Source of the DNA: Candidatus Moraniibacteriota bacterium
GTDB lineage: Bacteria > Patescibacteriota > Minisyncoccia > CAIUEV01 > JAHKAQ01
Length of the DNA stretch: 35,978 nt
Direction: 5' to 3'
Assembly (NCBI GenBank): GCA_014729725.1
Contig: WJJL01000012.1
Location: 1 to 35,978, forward strand
A program made the position numbers and the translations under genes. The first letter of the stretch is position 1; each line of letters begins with the position of its first letter. This document shows, piece after piece, positions 14,833 through 23,621 of this stretch. The notes under the pieces were generated by a model, which searched no databases, was not told the DNA's origin, and saw nothing but the letters and a program-made list of their open reading frames with translations.

Positions 14833-17800
14833 ATGAAAAAAATTGTCACCCCAAAAGTTTCTCTTAAAAAGAGAAACCTAAAAAAGAGGATTAAAAAATC
14901 AATCTCTCAAGTGTTAAGCTTCCTTTTGGTTTTTCAATTATTCAGTCCGATTTTAACTTATGCCCGGGATAATGAGCAGGAGGCTGAAAACCAAAAACAA
15001 ATTCAACAGCAGATGGAGGAACAGATTGAAAAGCAACAGGAAGAAAGCGATCAAGATCAGGAAGACCAAGCAAAATCTCAAGAAGAGCAAAAAGATGACA
15101 ACAACAACCAAAAAGAAGAAAAGGAGAAAGAAAAAGAGGATCCCAAACCTAATGATCAAAAGGATCAAAACAATCAGGAAAAAGCCGATTCTTTAAAACA
15201 GGAAAAAGAAGAGCAAATTAAGCAAAAAGATCAATCTGATCCAAAAGAAAACTCTCCTAAAATCGACGATCAAAAAGCCAGTGACAATAAACAAGAAAAA
15301 ACTTCAAAACCCAATGAAGCTTTAGATGAGCAAAAAAATCAAAATAAACAAAAATTTACAGAACCCCAAAAAGAAGTATTACCCAAAGAAGATATTCAAA
15401 AAATCAAAGACACGAAGAGCTCAGAAGAGGAAACTGAGTCAAGTCAAGATAACCAGGAGGAGGAGGCCGGAAATTTTGACGAAAAAAAAGCTCCTGAAAA
15501 AGAATCTGAGGAAGAAAAACAGGATGAAAAATTATGGGTTGCTAACAAAGATGGATCTATTACCACCAAAAACCCCGTGTCGATAGATGTAAAATATGAA
15601 TATAAAAACAGCGGATTTTCCATTCAATTCAGCCGCATTGAGGAACCCGGGAAAATCACAATTCGTGAATTTTACCCTAAAGAAGAGCTCCAAGCTGTTG
15701 GCGGTAAGGCTTGGGAAGTAACCTCCACAATGCCTAACGGTAGCTTTAAATACGACCTTGAATTACCCTATCAGGAGGATCAGGATGTGGAAGATGAGGA
15801 AGCCTTAGAAGTTGTTTATAGTGAAGCAAAAAAGGATTATGAATCTTATGAAAAAACCGATTTTAAGGAAGTTGATAGAGTTAAGGAAATTGAAGAACAC
15901 AAAAAAAGAATTATCATTAAAGATCTTGATCATTTCACAATTTTTTTAATTACAAACCCTGAAGCAGTTTATACTGGATCTCCGTGGACACAGCAGCCTG
16001 ACAGAGGTTTCAAAGACGGAACTGTTCATTATCCGGAATTTAGCAATGGCGGTGAAACCGCTACCTGGAACTTTGATTCAATCGATCCTGGAATTTATCA
16101 GGTTTATATAAGTTGGACAACTAACGATAATCGAACTCAAAATGCTCCTTATACTCTAAACTATCAAGGAGGAAGCTACAGTTTTGATGTTAACCAGGAA
16201 GATATGGCTGATGGTTCCGCTTCACCGGCGGACGGTACTTGGTCCGGCTGGTATGAAATATCCGGCGGTCCTTATAATTTAAGTACTGCTTCCAATTTAG
16301 TTCTAACAACACTTGCCAACGCTGGCAGTGATTATGTGATTGCAGATGAAGTTTTGCTGGTGGAAGTGGATATTAAGCCTGATCATTACGGTTATAATGA
16401 AAATAATGGTTCCGGTGATGATTATGCCACTCCCAGACCAGGCGTTGAAATTCCTTGCGCAGGCACAACCAATGTGAATTCGGTTTCTGTTCATTGGAGT
16501 GATGTTTCAGGTGGTAATCCTTTAATTAAATATCAAAGACAATACATGCGCCCCGGTAGTTCTTCTTGGCAGGGAAATGAAATTTACTCCAATCCTTATA
16601 CTGATTTTAGAACTTTTGGAGGAGCTGGCGGAGTTGAAGGGGAATACAAAACCAGAGTAAGAGCTTTTTTAGATGCTGACGACAATGATATTTTAGATGC
16701 TGATGAGGCAGTAGCTGTCAGCGATTGGAGCGATGAATGTGCGATAACTTATGACGCCGATTATTTGGAAGCTCCGGAAAACTTAGGCTGGAACAGACAA
16801 GATCAATCATCCACTTATGACGAGGGGTATCCGGGTCCTTTAGATGTGCCCTGTCCGGTTTCTGGCAGTGCTTATTTTGATGGAACTGTTGGAGCGGCTA
16901 ATGTTTGGGAGGCGGTTTCAGGAAAAGATATTAGATATATAAGACACAATATAAGACCTAACGGTTCAGAAATTTTACTGGGTCAAAGTCATAGAGTTGA
17001 TAGTTCTGTCAGCGGTTTTGATTCTAATGACTTGAATTTTATTGCGGATAATTTGACAGATTCTTATGTTTATAATCATTCTAATGGCTGGGGAAGTTTT
17101 GGTTCAACCGAAGGAGAATACATTACCCGGGTTAGAGCTTTTGAAGATTCTAACAGTAGCGGTAGTTATGACTTTGGGGAGCCGATTTCTGATTGGAGTA
17201 ATTCCTGTTCAAGTACTTACATTACCACTTTTGGATTTCTTCAGGGGAGAACTTTCATAGATCTGAATAATAATGGTCTTTTACTTTCAGCTGACGGTGA
17301 CTGGTACGGCGGAGATACCGGATCGGATGGGGCTGGTATGGAAGATGGGTTTACCGCAAGAGTTTATAAAGACGATGGATCCGGAAATTTCTTAGCTTTC
17401 CCTGATTCTTCTAGTAATGAGATTACCACCTCCAATACAGGCAATCCGGGTCAATATAAATTTGAAAACTTACCCGCCACCGGAATTTATTATGTTTGTG
17501 GAGTTAACCGTTCAGGCTATACAATAAATATGCCCGCTGTCGGTCAAAATACGGTTGATACTTCCGGTAGTTCGGTTTCCGGTTATGCTCAAGGTCAAGT
17601 TGTTAACAATAATTCCGGTCAAGCTGATGAAGCTGATCGTTGTTGGAAAGTCGAACTTGATTCCGGTTTAAGCGAAGGAACTTATTTGGGAATTCCTTTT
17701 TCACCACTTGGCAGCATTCATGTTAAATCTTACCAATGTCCGGCCGGAGTTGGTGCATCAATTACTGATCCGGCCACCAAAAATAATTTCAAACCCAATG

Positions 17801-20649
17801 ATTCAGGCAATACAACCGAGGATTTAAATGCTCTTGGCTGCTCTTTGGTAGATGGTTATCGAATTGGGCATTTGGGAATTAATATAACTTCTCCGGTTCC
17901 ATCAGGCGGAGAAAGCGGTCAAGGCATAGGAGTTACTGGCGATACTTCAACCGGGCTCTTGAGCACTGATATTTTGGAAGGCGATTATATTTTTGGAGAA
18001 CTTGACAGCAGCGATGTTTGGGTAAACGAAAGCGATGTGTTGGGTTTTGCCTGTAACGGCTCCAACCCGGCTGGTTTTCGGGATAATAACGCCGAATTGG
18101 CAACAATCTCCAATTCCCAAGATGTTTATTGTAATTTGTATAAAGAAATAACAGCAATACCTGTTATTACTGTAGATTCTTTAATAACTAATGATAAAAC
18201 TCCTAAATTGAGTGGAACAGTGGACGATCCAACCGCTTCCATCGAAATAACCGTGAATGGCAGCACTTATACCGCTGTCAATAACGGAGACGGAACCTGG
18301 ACTTTGGCTGATGATACAGTGTCTGTTTTAGTTGATGGAGTTTATGATGTTGAAGCGACCGCCACTAATACTTCCGGAATTTCAGGCAATGATTCCACAA
18401 CCGATGAATTAACAATTGACACTGTTTCGCCTTCGCCAACCGCTTGGCATTCTAATATGACTCCTAATTTTATCACCAGATTGGGTGATCAGAGTGGTGG
18501 CAAGGTGGAGATGCAATTTAATAAAAATCCTGATGCTGATGTAGATTATTATCAATATCAGTATCGTAGCGCAAACCTCGATGGAACCTCGGCCGGAGAG
18601 GGGCTTATAACAATGACAGGGGTTACTTGTGATGCTTCAGATATTTGTACTTGGACCCCGACTTTTAATGATGGAAGAATTAATATTCACAGATTCAGAG
18701 CGGTTGATAAAGCCGGAAATTTAGGAGCCTGGTCAAACTGGAATAATGTAACTGATAATAATTTTAGAATCATTAATCCTGATGATTTTAAATATGAGGA
18801 TTTTGTAAATGCAACAGGAGTATTCGACACCGGAGTTTATAACTATATAGAATCTTATGGCGGTTATGGTATTAGAGAACAGGTTTCTCCAAGTTCAAAT
18901 ATTACGACAGCTTTACCAACAGATCCGACCAAGGATCCCGATATCACTATGGATTATACAGCTTCTGATACTGATACAGCTGTAAAGCAGGTAGAACTTT
19001 CTGTTTCTACAGATGGAGGAGCAAATTTTACCAGTACCGGAATCACCAGCGATACCGGATCTATAACATACACAGCTTCTACTGATGGAGAATATTGTTT
19101 TTATACTCAAGCTCAGGATATTGCTGATGATAGAAAATTGGATAATGGAGAGGGGAATTTTGAGGATTTAACCTCCAAGACTTGCGAATATACTGTAGTT
19201 GTTGATCTTACTATACCTGATGTTTCCTGGAACACCCCGACCGACTCCCGGACTATTAATGATACTCAAACTTTGAGCGCTAATTGCGACGGGGGAACAA
19301 CCGAATCTCAATATGTAAATTTTTGGTGGTGGAATTCCGCGAATCAAACAGTCAATGATGCTCAAAATAACGGTCAGTATCATTATGTAAGAAGAAGCGA
19401 TCCTTCAACCGGAACAGTTTCTGGCAATGATTTTAGCTGGGATTTGGATACATCTTCTTTGGATGATGGAGATTGGACATTGAGAGCGGCCTGTAAAGAT
19501 GAAGCCGGAAATTATAATCATGAAGAAATTGCTGTCGTTGTTGACAACACACCTCCTGTGGTAACCGTTGACAGTCAAATTACAGTTGACACCACCCCAC
19601 AAATAACCGGAACAGTGGACGATCCAACCGCTTCCATCGAAATAACCGTGAATGGCAGCACTTATACCGCTGTCAATAACGGAGACGGAACCTGGACTCT
19701 GGCTGATGATAGAATTTCGCCGGATTTGGCAATCGATGTTTACGATGTAGAGGTTTCCGCCGTTGACGCGGTGGGTAATGTTGGCACCGATTCAACCACT
19801 GACGAGTTAAAGATTGTTTCTCCCGCGGCGCCTTCTGTTTCGCCTATCCCTACCCCTACTCCTTCACCGGAATTTACTCCAAACTCAATGCCCTCAGTGG
19901 TTTCCTATGATTTGGCGATCGAGTTGGGTCATGGTTATTACTATGTAGATGACAGAGATGTTTTATTGGAAATTTATCCTCCTCAAGATTTTGAACCGGT
20001 GCAAATGATTATCAGTGAAAACGAGGATTTTTCCGGAGCCAGCTGGCAGCCTTATCAAAGTCAATACTGGTGGTATCTGGATGGAGACAGGGATGACAGA
20101 AAAGTGGTTTATGTTAAATTAAAAGACGTTTATGGTAGACAGACTGATGTTGCGATCAACCATATTATTTTAGTGGAAAAAGGCGATGAAAGAGCGCAAA
20201 ATGATGATGACGACGATGACGACGACGACGATGACGGCGGAACAACCACTATAACAATCAGTCCGAGCTACTCCGGGTCTTCATCGGATTATTCTTACAG
20301 TGATTCCACAACCGCTTCCGGTGAAGGTTCAAGCGATAACTCCGAATCAAATGAACAAGATCAGGGTGATTCCTCTCAACAGGAAGGGGAAGGGGAGGAT
20401 CAAGATGATGGAGAAGAGCAAGAGGAAGAAGACGGTCAAGACGACAGCGAGATTGAGGAAAAATATGGTTCCGCGGCCGGTCAAGATGATCAAGAAGAGC
20501 CAGGGGATCAAAATCAAAAATCTCTTTTAGGCTCTATCTTCTGGCCCGAATCAACCGCCGGTAAAGTATTTTCTTTCTTGATTATCGCGGCTGCTTTGGG
20601 AGGCTTGATTTTGTTGGCCAAAAGAAAAAAAGACGAAGGCGAGATTTAA
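14833..20649 (+). CDS. Giant multidomain surface protein with C-terminal FWPES anchor
   Basis: The 1938-residue protein has a basic N-region and a hydrophobic core (28-42), with likely cleavage after TYA (44), so it is secreted. Residues ~46-230 are Gln/Glu/Lys/Asp low complexity, probably an extended stalk. Residues ~385-515 resemble the golvesin/xanthan-lyase carbohydrate-binding domain (ATWNFDSIDPGIYQVYISW, NAPYTL, DYVIADEV). Fibronectin-like stretches follow. An SdrD B-like segment lies at ~801-895 (GRTFIDLNNNG ... GQYKFENLPATGIYYV). Two near-identical bacterial Ig-like units lie near 1113-1200 and 1576-1660. An Ig-like module (EIYPPQDFEP), 11 consecutive Asp (~1791) and Ser/Glu/Asp linkers precede SLLGSIFWPES (1897-1907), a membrane helix (~1912-1930) and KRKK. 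It probably mediates adhesion or glycan contact at the cell surface. No enzymatic motif was seen. Confidence 0.85.
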   Translation: MKKIVTPKVSLKKRNLKKRIKKSISQVLSFLLVFQLFSPILTYARDNEQEAENQKQIQQQMEEQIEKQQEESDQDQEDQAKSQEEQKDDNNNQKEEKEKEKEDPKPNDQKDQNNQEKADSLKQEKEEQIKQKDQSDPKENSPKIDDQKASDNKQEKTSKPNEALDEQKNQNKQKFTEPQKEVLPKEDIQKIKDTKSSEEETESSQDNQEEEAGNFDEKKAPEKESEEEKQDEKLWVANKDGSITTKNPVSIDVKYEYKNSGFSIQFSRIEEPGKITIREFYPKEELQAVGGKAWEVTSTMPNGSFKYDLELPYQEDQDVEDEEALEVVYSEAKKDYESYEKTDFKEVDRVKEIEEHKKRIIIKDLDHFTIFLITNPEAVYTGSPWTQQPDRGFKDGTVHYPEFSNGGETATWNFDSIDPGIYQVYISWTTNDNRTQNAPYTLNYQGGSYSFDVNQEDMADGSASPADGTWSGWYEISGGPYNLSTASNLVLTTLANAGSDYVIADEVLLVEVDIKPDHYGYNENNGSGDDYATPRPGVEIPCAGTTNVNSVSVHWSDVSGGNPLIKYQRQYMRPGSSSWQGNEIYSNPYTDFRTFGGAGGVEGEYKTRVRAFLDADDNDILDADEAVAVSDWSDECAITYDADYLEAPENLGWNRQDQSSTYDEGYPGPLDVPCPVSGSAYFDGTVGAANVWEAVSGKDIRYIRHNIRPNGSEILLGQSHRVDSSVSGFDSNDLNFIADNLTDSYVYNHSNGWGSFGSTEGEYITRVRAFEDSNSSGSYDFGEPISDWSNSCSSTYITTFGFLQGRTFIDLNNNGLLLSADGDWYGGDTGSDGAGMEDGFTARVYKDDGSGNFLAFPDSSSNEITTSNTGNPGQYKFENLPATGIYYVCGVNRSGYTINMPAVGQNTVDTSGSSVSGYAQGQVVNNNSGQADEADRCWKVELDSGLSEGTYLGIPFSPLGSIHVKSYQCPAGVGASITDPATKNNFKPNDSGNTTEDLNALGCSLVDGYRIGHLGINITSPVPSGGESGQGIGVTGDTSTGLLSTDILEGDYIFGELDSSDVWVNESDVLGFACNGSNPAGFRDNNAELATISNSQDVYCNLYKEITAIPVITVDSLITNDKTPKLSGTVDDPTASIEITVNGSTYTAVNNGDGTWTLADDTVSVLVDGVYDVEATATNTSGISGNDSTTDELTIDTVSPSPTAWHSNMTPNFITRLGDQSGGKVEMQFNKNPDADVDYYQYQYRSANLDGTSAGEGLITMTGVTCDASDICTWTPTFNDGRINIHRFRAVDKAGNLGAWSNWNNVTDNNFRIINPDDFKYEDFVNATGVFDTGVYNYIESYGGYGIREQVSPSSNITTALPTDPTKDPDITMDYTASDTDTAVKQVELSVSTDGGANFTSTGITSDTGSITYTASTDGEYCFYTQAQDIADDRKLDNGEGNFEDLTSKTCEYTVVVDLTIPDVSWNTPTDSRTINDTQTLSANCDGGTTESQYVNFWWWNSANQTVNDAQNNGQYHYVRRSDPSTGTVSGNDFSWDLDTSSLDDGDWTLRAACKDEAGNYNHEEIAVVVDNTPPVVTVDSQITVDTTPQITGTVDDPTASIEITVNGSTYTAVNNGDGTWTLADDRISPDLAIDVYDVEVSAVDAVGNVGTDSTTDELKIVSPAAPSVSPIPTPTPSPEFTPNSMPSVVSYDLAIELGHGYYYVDDRDVLLEIYPPQDFEPVQMIISENEDFSGASWQPYQSQYWWYLDGDRDDRKVVYVKLKDVYGRQTDVAINHIILVEKGDERAQNDDDDDDDDDDDGGTTTITISPSYSGSSSDYSYSDSTTASGEGSSDNSESNEQDQGDSSQQEGEGEDQDDGEEQEEEDGQDDSEIEEKYGSAAGQDDQEEPGDQNQKSLLGSIFWPESTAGKVFSFLIIAAALGGLILLAKRKKDEGEI
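18214..18316 (+). repeat. 103-bp direct repeat, copy 1 (Ig-like unit)
   Basis: This is identical to 19609-19711 except for one base (T18304 versus C19699). It encodes GTVDDPTASIEITVNGS followed by TYTAVNNGDGTWTLADD. Identity at silent positions indicates recent duplication or gene conversion inside the gene. Confidence 0.93.
19609..19711 (+). repeat. 103-bp direct repeat, copy 2 (Ig-like unit)
   Basis: This is the second copy of the repeat at 18214-18316, offset by 1395 bases, in frame. The flanking Ig-like sequence outside the 103 bases is clearly diverged. Confidence 0.93.
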
Positions 20650-20670
20650 TAGATCCAAAAAACGATTGTT

Positions 20671-20714
20671 TCAATAATTTAAAGCCCCTTTTTAAAGGGG
20701 CTTTAAATTATTGA
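20671..20714 (+). terminator. Perfect 21-bp inverted repeat, probable terminator
   Basis: The left arm 20671-20691 and the right arm 20694-20714 are exact reverse complements separated by TT, with the GC core AAAGCCCC/GGGGCTTT. It lies 22 bases after the giant surface-protein stop. The T-run is inside the stem rather than after it, so it is not a textbook rho-independent terminator, but the stem is very stable and symmetrical for both strands. Its right end overlaps the -35 of the next promoter. Confidence 0.7.
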
Positions 20715-20739
20715 CTGAGGCCGTGGATTTAAATATAGT
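20711..20739 (+). promoter_or_regulatory. Promoter of the 896-aa repeat protein
   Basis: TTGACT (20711-20716), exactly 17 bases, then TATAGT (20734-20739); each hexamer differs from consensus by one base. Transcription would start near 20747, about 22 bases before the ATG. The first four -35 bases lie in the inverted repeat at 20671-20714. Confidence 0.7.
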
Positions 20740-20768
20740 AAAATTAAAATAAAAGTTAACTTTCAACT

Positions 20769-23459
20769 ATGGCTTTAGATGAAATACCCGGTCTTGAAAA
20801 ATTAGAAGAAAAATATAAACTTTTCAAATCTCCTGAGGTAGCAAGGGCCGAAAAAAGGGAAGAAAGAAGAAGAAATATCGATGGAAAAAATCCTCTAAAA
20901 CATAAGAAAGATCCAAATTCCACTGAAACAATTCAGACTTATTTGAATAGATTTAGAGAAATTCTGGATAGGAAAGATCCAACACAAAGAAATCAAGGTA
21001 TAAAGGCTTTTAAAAGGTGGATTCATTCAAGATTTGTAATTAAACCTGAGGAAGTCCCAGAAAAATGGTTTAAAACTCAAATTAGAAATTCAGAAAAGCG
21101 AGGATTAGGCAATTCAGAACTTAAAGAAGAAGAAAAGAAGGAAATGATAGGGACGATAATTAAAGATCAGAAAGATTCAATAAATGAATGGATCGATTAT
21201 CTTTCTAGTGACCAAAACGAATCACTTTATCCCGATTGGGCAAAGTATTGGGTTTTAAGAGAAGTGCTTAGCTTAACTCCTTATGATAGAGATGAAAAAA
21301 AATTTAAAAAAAGAGATCAAAAAACTGTGGCTTCTTTTCCTAAATTAAATCCGGAAGCTTTAGCTTATGCGATTGATTGGGTTTTAAAATATTTTAACAA
21401 AAAACAAGAATTGAAGAGTCAAGATAAAGATCAAAAAGAAATAAAACAACAATTAGAAGATAGTTTATCTGAACTATTCCATAAAACGGATTTGGATGAA
21501 CCACAAAAGCATTTTTTTGATGCGGTGAAGCAATTAAATTTTAGTAAACTATACTCTTATGGAATGCAGATTTCCCAAACTAAAGAAATGGGAAATTTAG
21601 AGAAAATTAAAGGGAAATGGCAACATTACGAACAAAATTCAGACCCTGAAAAATTAACAGAATCTTTAAAAAACCGTGGAACCCAATGGTGTATTGCCCA
21701 AGTTGGTGTAGCTGCTAAATATCTTGGGGAAGGGGATGTTTATATTTTTTTTTCTTCAGATGATGAAAAAAAAAACAATCAACCCAGAGTAGGTATAACA
21801 ATTAAAAACGGTCAGGTTTTTGAAGTTAGGGGAGTCGGGGAAAATCAGAATCTTGATCCTTATATTACAGAAGTAGTGGAAGAAAAATTAAAAGAACTTC
21901 CCGGAGGCGGTAAATACTTTAAAAAAGTTGAAGATATGCAAAGATTAACTGAGATTGAAGAAAAACATAACAACAATCAAGAGCTTAAAAAGGAAGACTT
22001 GAAATTTCTTTACGAGCTTAATGGTTATAAGATTGAAGGATTCGGTTTTGTAGAAGATCCAAGAATCGAGAAAATTCGAAACCAAAGGGATATAAGAAAA
22101 GATTATGCTAAAATTTACAATGTTGAAGAAAGGGAAGTAATTTTTGATTTGGAAAACTTGGGTGAACAAACAAAAGTTTATATTGGAAATGAAGTTTATG
22201 TTGTTCCCCCAAACACCAATAAGGAAAGAGTTTTAAAACTGGGCGAAATTTTCGGTTTAAAGGCTGATTTAACGGGTTTGCCTAACAAAATAAAAGATGA
22301 ATTAATTTTTTGGCAAGGAGATTTAATTGATAAAGAAAAAGAAGATTTCTACTATCAAAAATTAACCAAAGTTGAAGGCAGTATTAATTTTCCTAATTAT
22401 AGATATGTTAACTTTAATCAAATGAGTTTTGTTGGAGGAAGGATTTCGTGCAATAATGTCAAGTTATTAGATTGCCCTGAATTAAAAGAAATAGGAGGAG
22501 ATTTATCAGCTCCCAAAGCCGAAACAGTCAAGTGTAAACAATTAAAAGAAATAGGAGGAGATTTATCAGCTCCCAAAGCCGAAACAGTCAAGTGTAAACA
22601 ATTAGAAAAAATAGGAGGAGATTTATCAGCTCCCAAAGCCGAAACAATAGAAATTCCGCAGTTAAAGAAAACAGGAGGTTCTCTTATTTTGGAGGGGTTA
22701 AATGAAGAAACAATAACCTTTGATCAACTTGAAGAAATAGGCGGACATTTTAAAATAAGTCTCTTTAAAGCAGTAATTGCCAATGCTTTGAAAAAGGTGG
22801 GAGGTGATATTAATTTGGGTGTTGAAGTAAAACATTTTTTTGCTACCAGTTTAAAACAAACAGGTGGGAAAGTTTGTGCTGATTCGCTAGTTAGTTTTGA
22901 AGCTCCTAAAATAGAAGAAATAGGAGGTTCTTTCTCGGCAGATAATTTAAAAGATTTTTTTCTTCCTAATCTTGAAAAGATAGGTACAAAGAGACGCTCT
23001 CTTTTTGGGGGTATTTTTGTGAGAAATGCAAAAACAATTAAAGCTCCCAAACTTCAATATTTGGGAGGAAGTTTAATTGCTCATCAAGCTATATTTATAG
23101 AAACTCCCAAATTACATACATTAGAAGGAGATTTTGAAGCCGGAAAAGTGGAAAGCTTAACTTTGAATAAATTGCAAAGATCAGGGTCTTTTTCAATTCC
23201 CAGTGCAACAACCTTCGATGCCCCTAAACTCAGACAAGTGGATGGGTATCTTGATGCGCTTTATTGTAGAATTTTTACAGCTCCGGAGCTTAAAATAATT
23301 AATGGCTATCTTACTCTTCCCCATGCTCAAGCTGTCGATGCTCCTAAACTGAGCTGGGTAAGTGGTGCTATATATTTTCCCAAAATACATAAGTTAAAAT
23401 ATAAAAATATTAATGAAGAGATATTAGAAAATGCTAAAGAAATTCTCGCAATTGATTAA
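20769..23459 (+). CDS. Trp-Cys-motif domain plus beta-solenoid-like repeat protein, unknown function
   Basis: The 896-residue protein has no signal peptide or membrane helix. The first ~300 residues are charged and helical. A compact domain follows: RGTQWCIAQ (Trp307-Cys308), YLGEGDVYIFFS, PRVGITIKNG and FEVRGVGENQNLDPYI. I recall similar domains from many CPR proteins but know no assigned function. From ~568 to ~870 come about 14 units of ~20-22 residues with the pattern PKL.EIGG.L.A..A....., each likely a beta-strand turn of a solenoid resembling LRR or receptor-L-type folds. Three units are nearly identical. It has its own promoter and sits between two surface-protein genes but lacks their export and anchor signals. 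A protein-binding role is the most that can be guessed. Confidence 0.6.
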   Translation: MALDEIPGLEKLEEKYKLFKSPEVARAEKREERRRNIDGKNPLKHKKDPNSTETIQTYLNRFREILDRKDPTQRNQGIKAFKRWIHSRFVIKPEEVPEKWFKTQIRNSEKRGLGNSELKEEEKKEMIGTIIKDQKDSINEWIDYLSSDQNESLYPDWAKYWVLREVLSLTPYDRDEKKFKKRDQKTVASFPKLNPEALAYAIDWVLKYFNKKQELKSQDKDQKEIKQQLEDSLSELFHKTDLDEPQKHFFDAVKQLNFSKLYSYGMQISQTKEMGNLEKIKGKWQHYEQNSDPEKLTESLKNRGTQWCIAQVGVAAKYLGEGDVYIFFSSDDEKKNNQPRVGITIKNGQVFEVRGVGENQNLDPYITEVVEEKLKELPGGGKYFKKVEDMQRLTEIEEKHNNNQELKKEDLKFLYELNGYKIEGFGFVEDPRIEKIRNQRDIRKDYAKIYNVEEREVIFDLENLGEQTKVYIGNEVYVVPPNTNKERVLKLGEIFGLKADLTGLPNKIKDELIFWQGDLIDKEKEDFYYQKLTKVEGSINFPNYRYVNFNQMSFVGGRISCNNVKLLDCPELKEIGGDLSAPKAETVKCKQLKEIGGDLSAPKAETVKCKQLEKIGGDLSAPKAETIEIPQLKKTGGSLILEGLNEETITFDQLEEIGGHFKISLFKAVIANALKKVGGDINLGVEVKHFFATSLKQTGGKVCADSLVSFEAPKIEEIGGSFSADNLKDFFLPNLEKIGTKRRSLFGGIFVRNAKTIKAPKLQYLGGSLIAHQAIFIETPKLHTLEGDFEAGKVESLTLNKLQRSGSFSIPSATTFDAPKLRQVDGYLDALYCRIFTAPELKIINGYLTLPHAQAVDAPKLSWVSGAIYFPKIHKLKYKNINEEILENAKEILAID
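22481..22646 (+). repeat. 60-bp in-frame tandem repeat, about 2.8 copies
   Basis: Units begin at 22481, 22541 and 22601. The first two are identical over 60 bases; the third matches except for small changes in its first ten bases, then diverges after 22646. Each encodes a 20-residue unit containing EIGGDLSAPKAETVKCKQL. This is recent expansion of a single solenoid turn. Confidence 0.93.
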
Positions 23460-23503
23460 TCCTCGACATAATTTTTAGAAAGTTTTATACTTTAAAAGTA
23501 AGT

Positions 23504-23520
23504 AAACCAAAATGGTTTTT
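23504..23520 (+). terminator. Weak hairpin followed by T residues
   Basis: AAACCA (23504-23509), loop AAA, TGGTTT (23513-23518), then TT. The stem is short, 45 bases after the 896-aa gene. A low-strength terminator is possible. Confidence 0.35.
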
Positions 23521-23548
23521 GGATTTTAATGATTTTTTGTGATATTAT
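23519..23548 (+). promoter_or_regulatory. Putative promoter of the second surface protein
   Basis: TTGGAT (23519-23524), an 18-base spacer and TATTAT (23543-23548). It lies about 75 bases before the ATG at 23622. The match is moderate. Confidence 0.4.
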
Positions 23549-23621
23549 AAAATTAATTTTGAAAGAATGGGTTGTTTAAACTCGAAAACCTAAAGGTTAT
23601 TCTAAATTTTTCAAAATAAAT

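Noticed and set aside
14953-15586. Frames on both strands over the Gln/Glu/Lys-rich region, including a Leu/Phe-rich reverse frame that mimics a membrane protein
   Set aside because: They are mirror images of the low-complexity codons of the surface-protein gene, with no independent start context or homology.
20200-20235. Asp-coding gat/gac run as a frameshift-prone or mis-assembled tract
   Set aside because: The gat/gac codons alternate irregularly and the frame continues into a sensible linker and anchor. A matching acidic linker exists at the same place in the second surface protein.
22418-22636. Reverse-strand repeat frame opposite the 60-bp tandem repeats
   Set aside because: It is generated by the repeats on the plus strand, which carry the recognisable protein pattern; it has no homology or upstream signal of its own.
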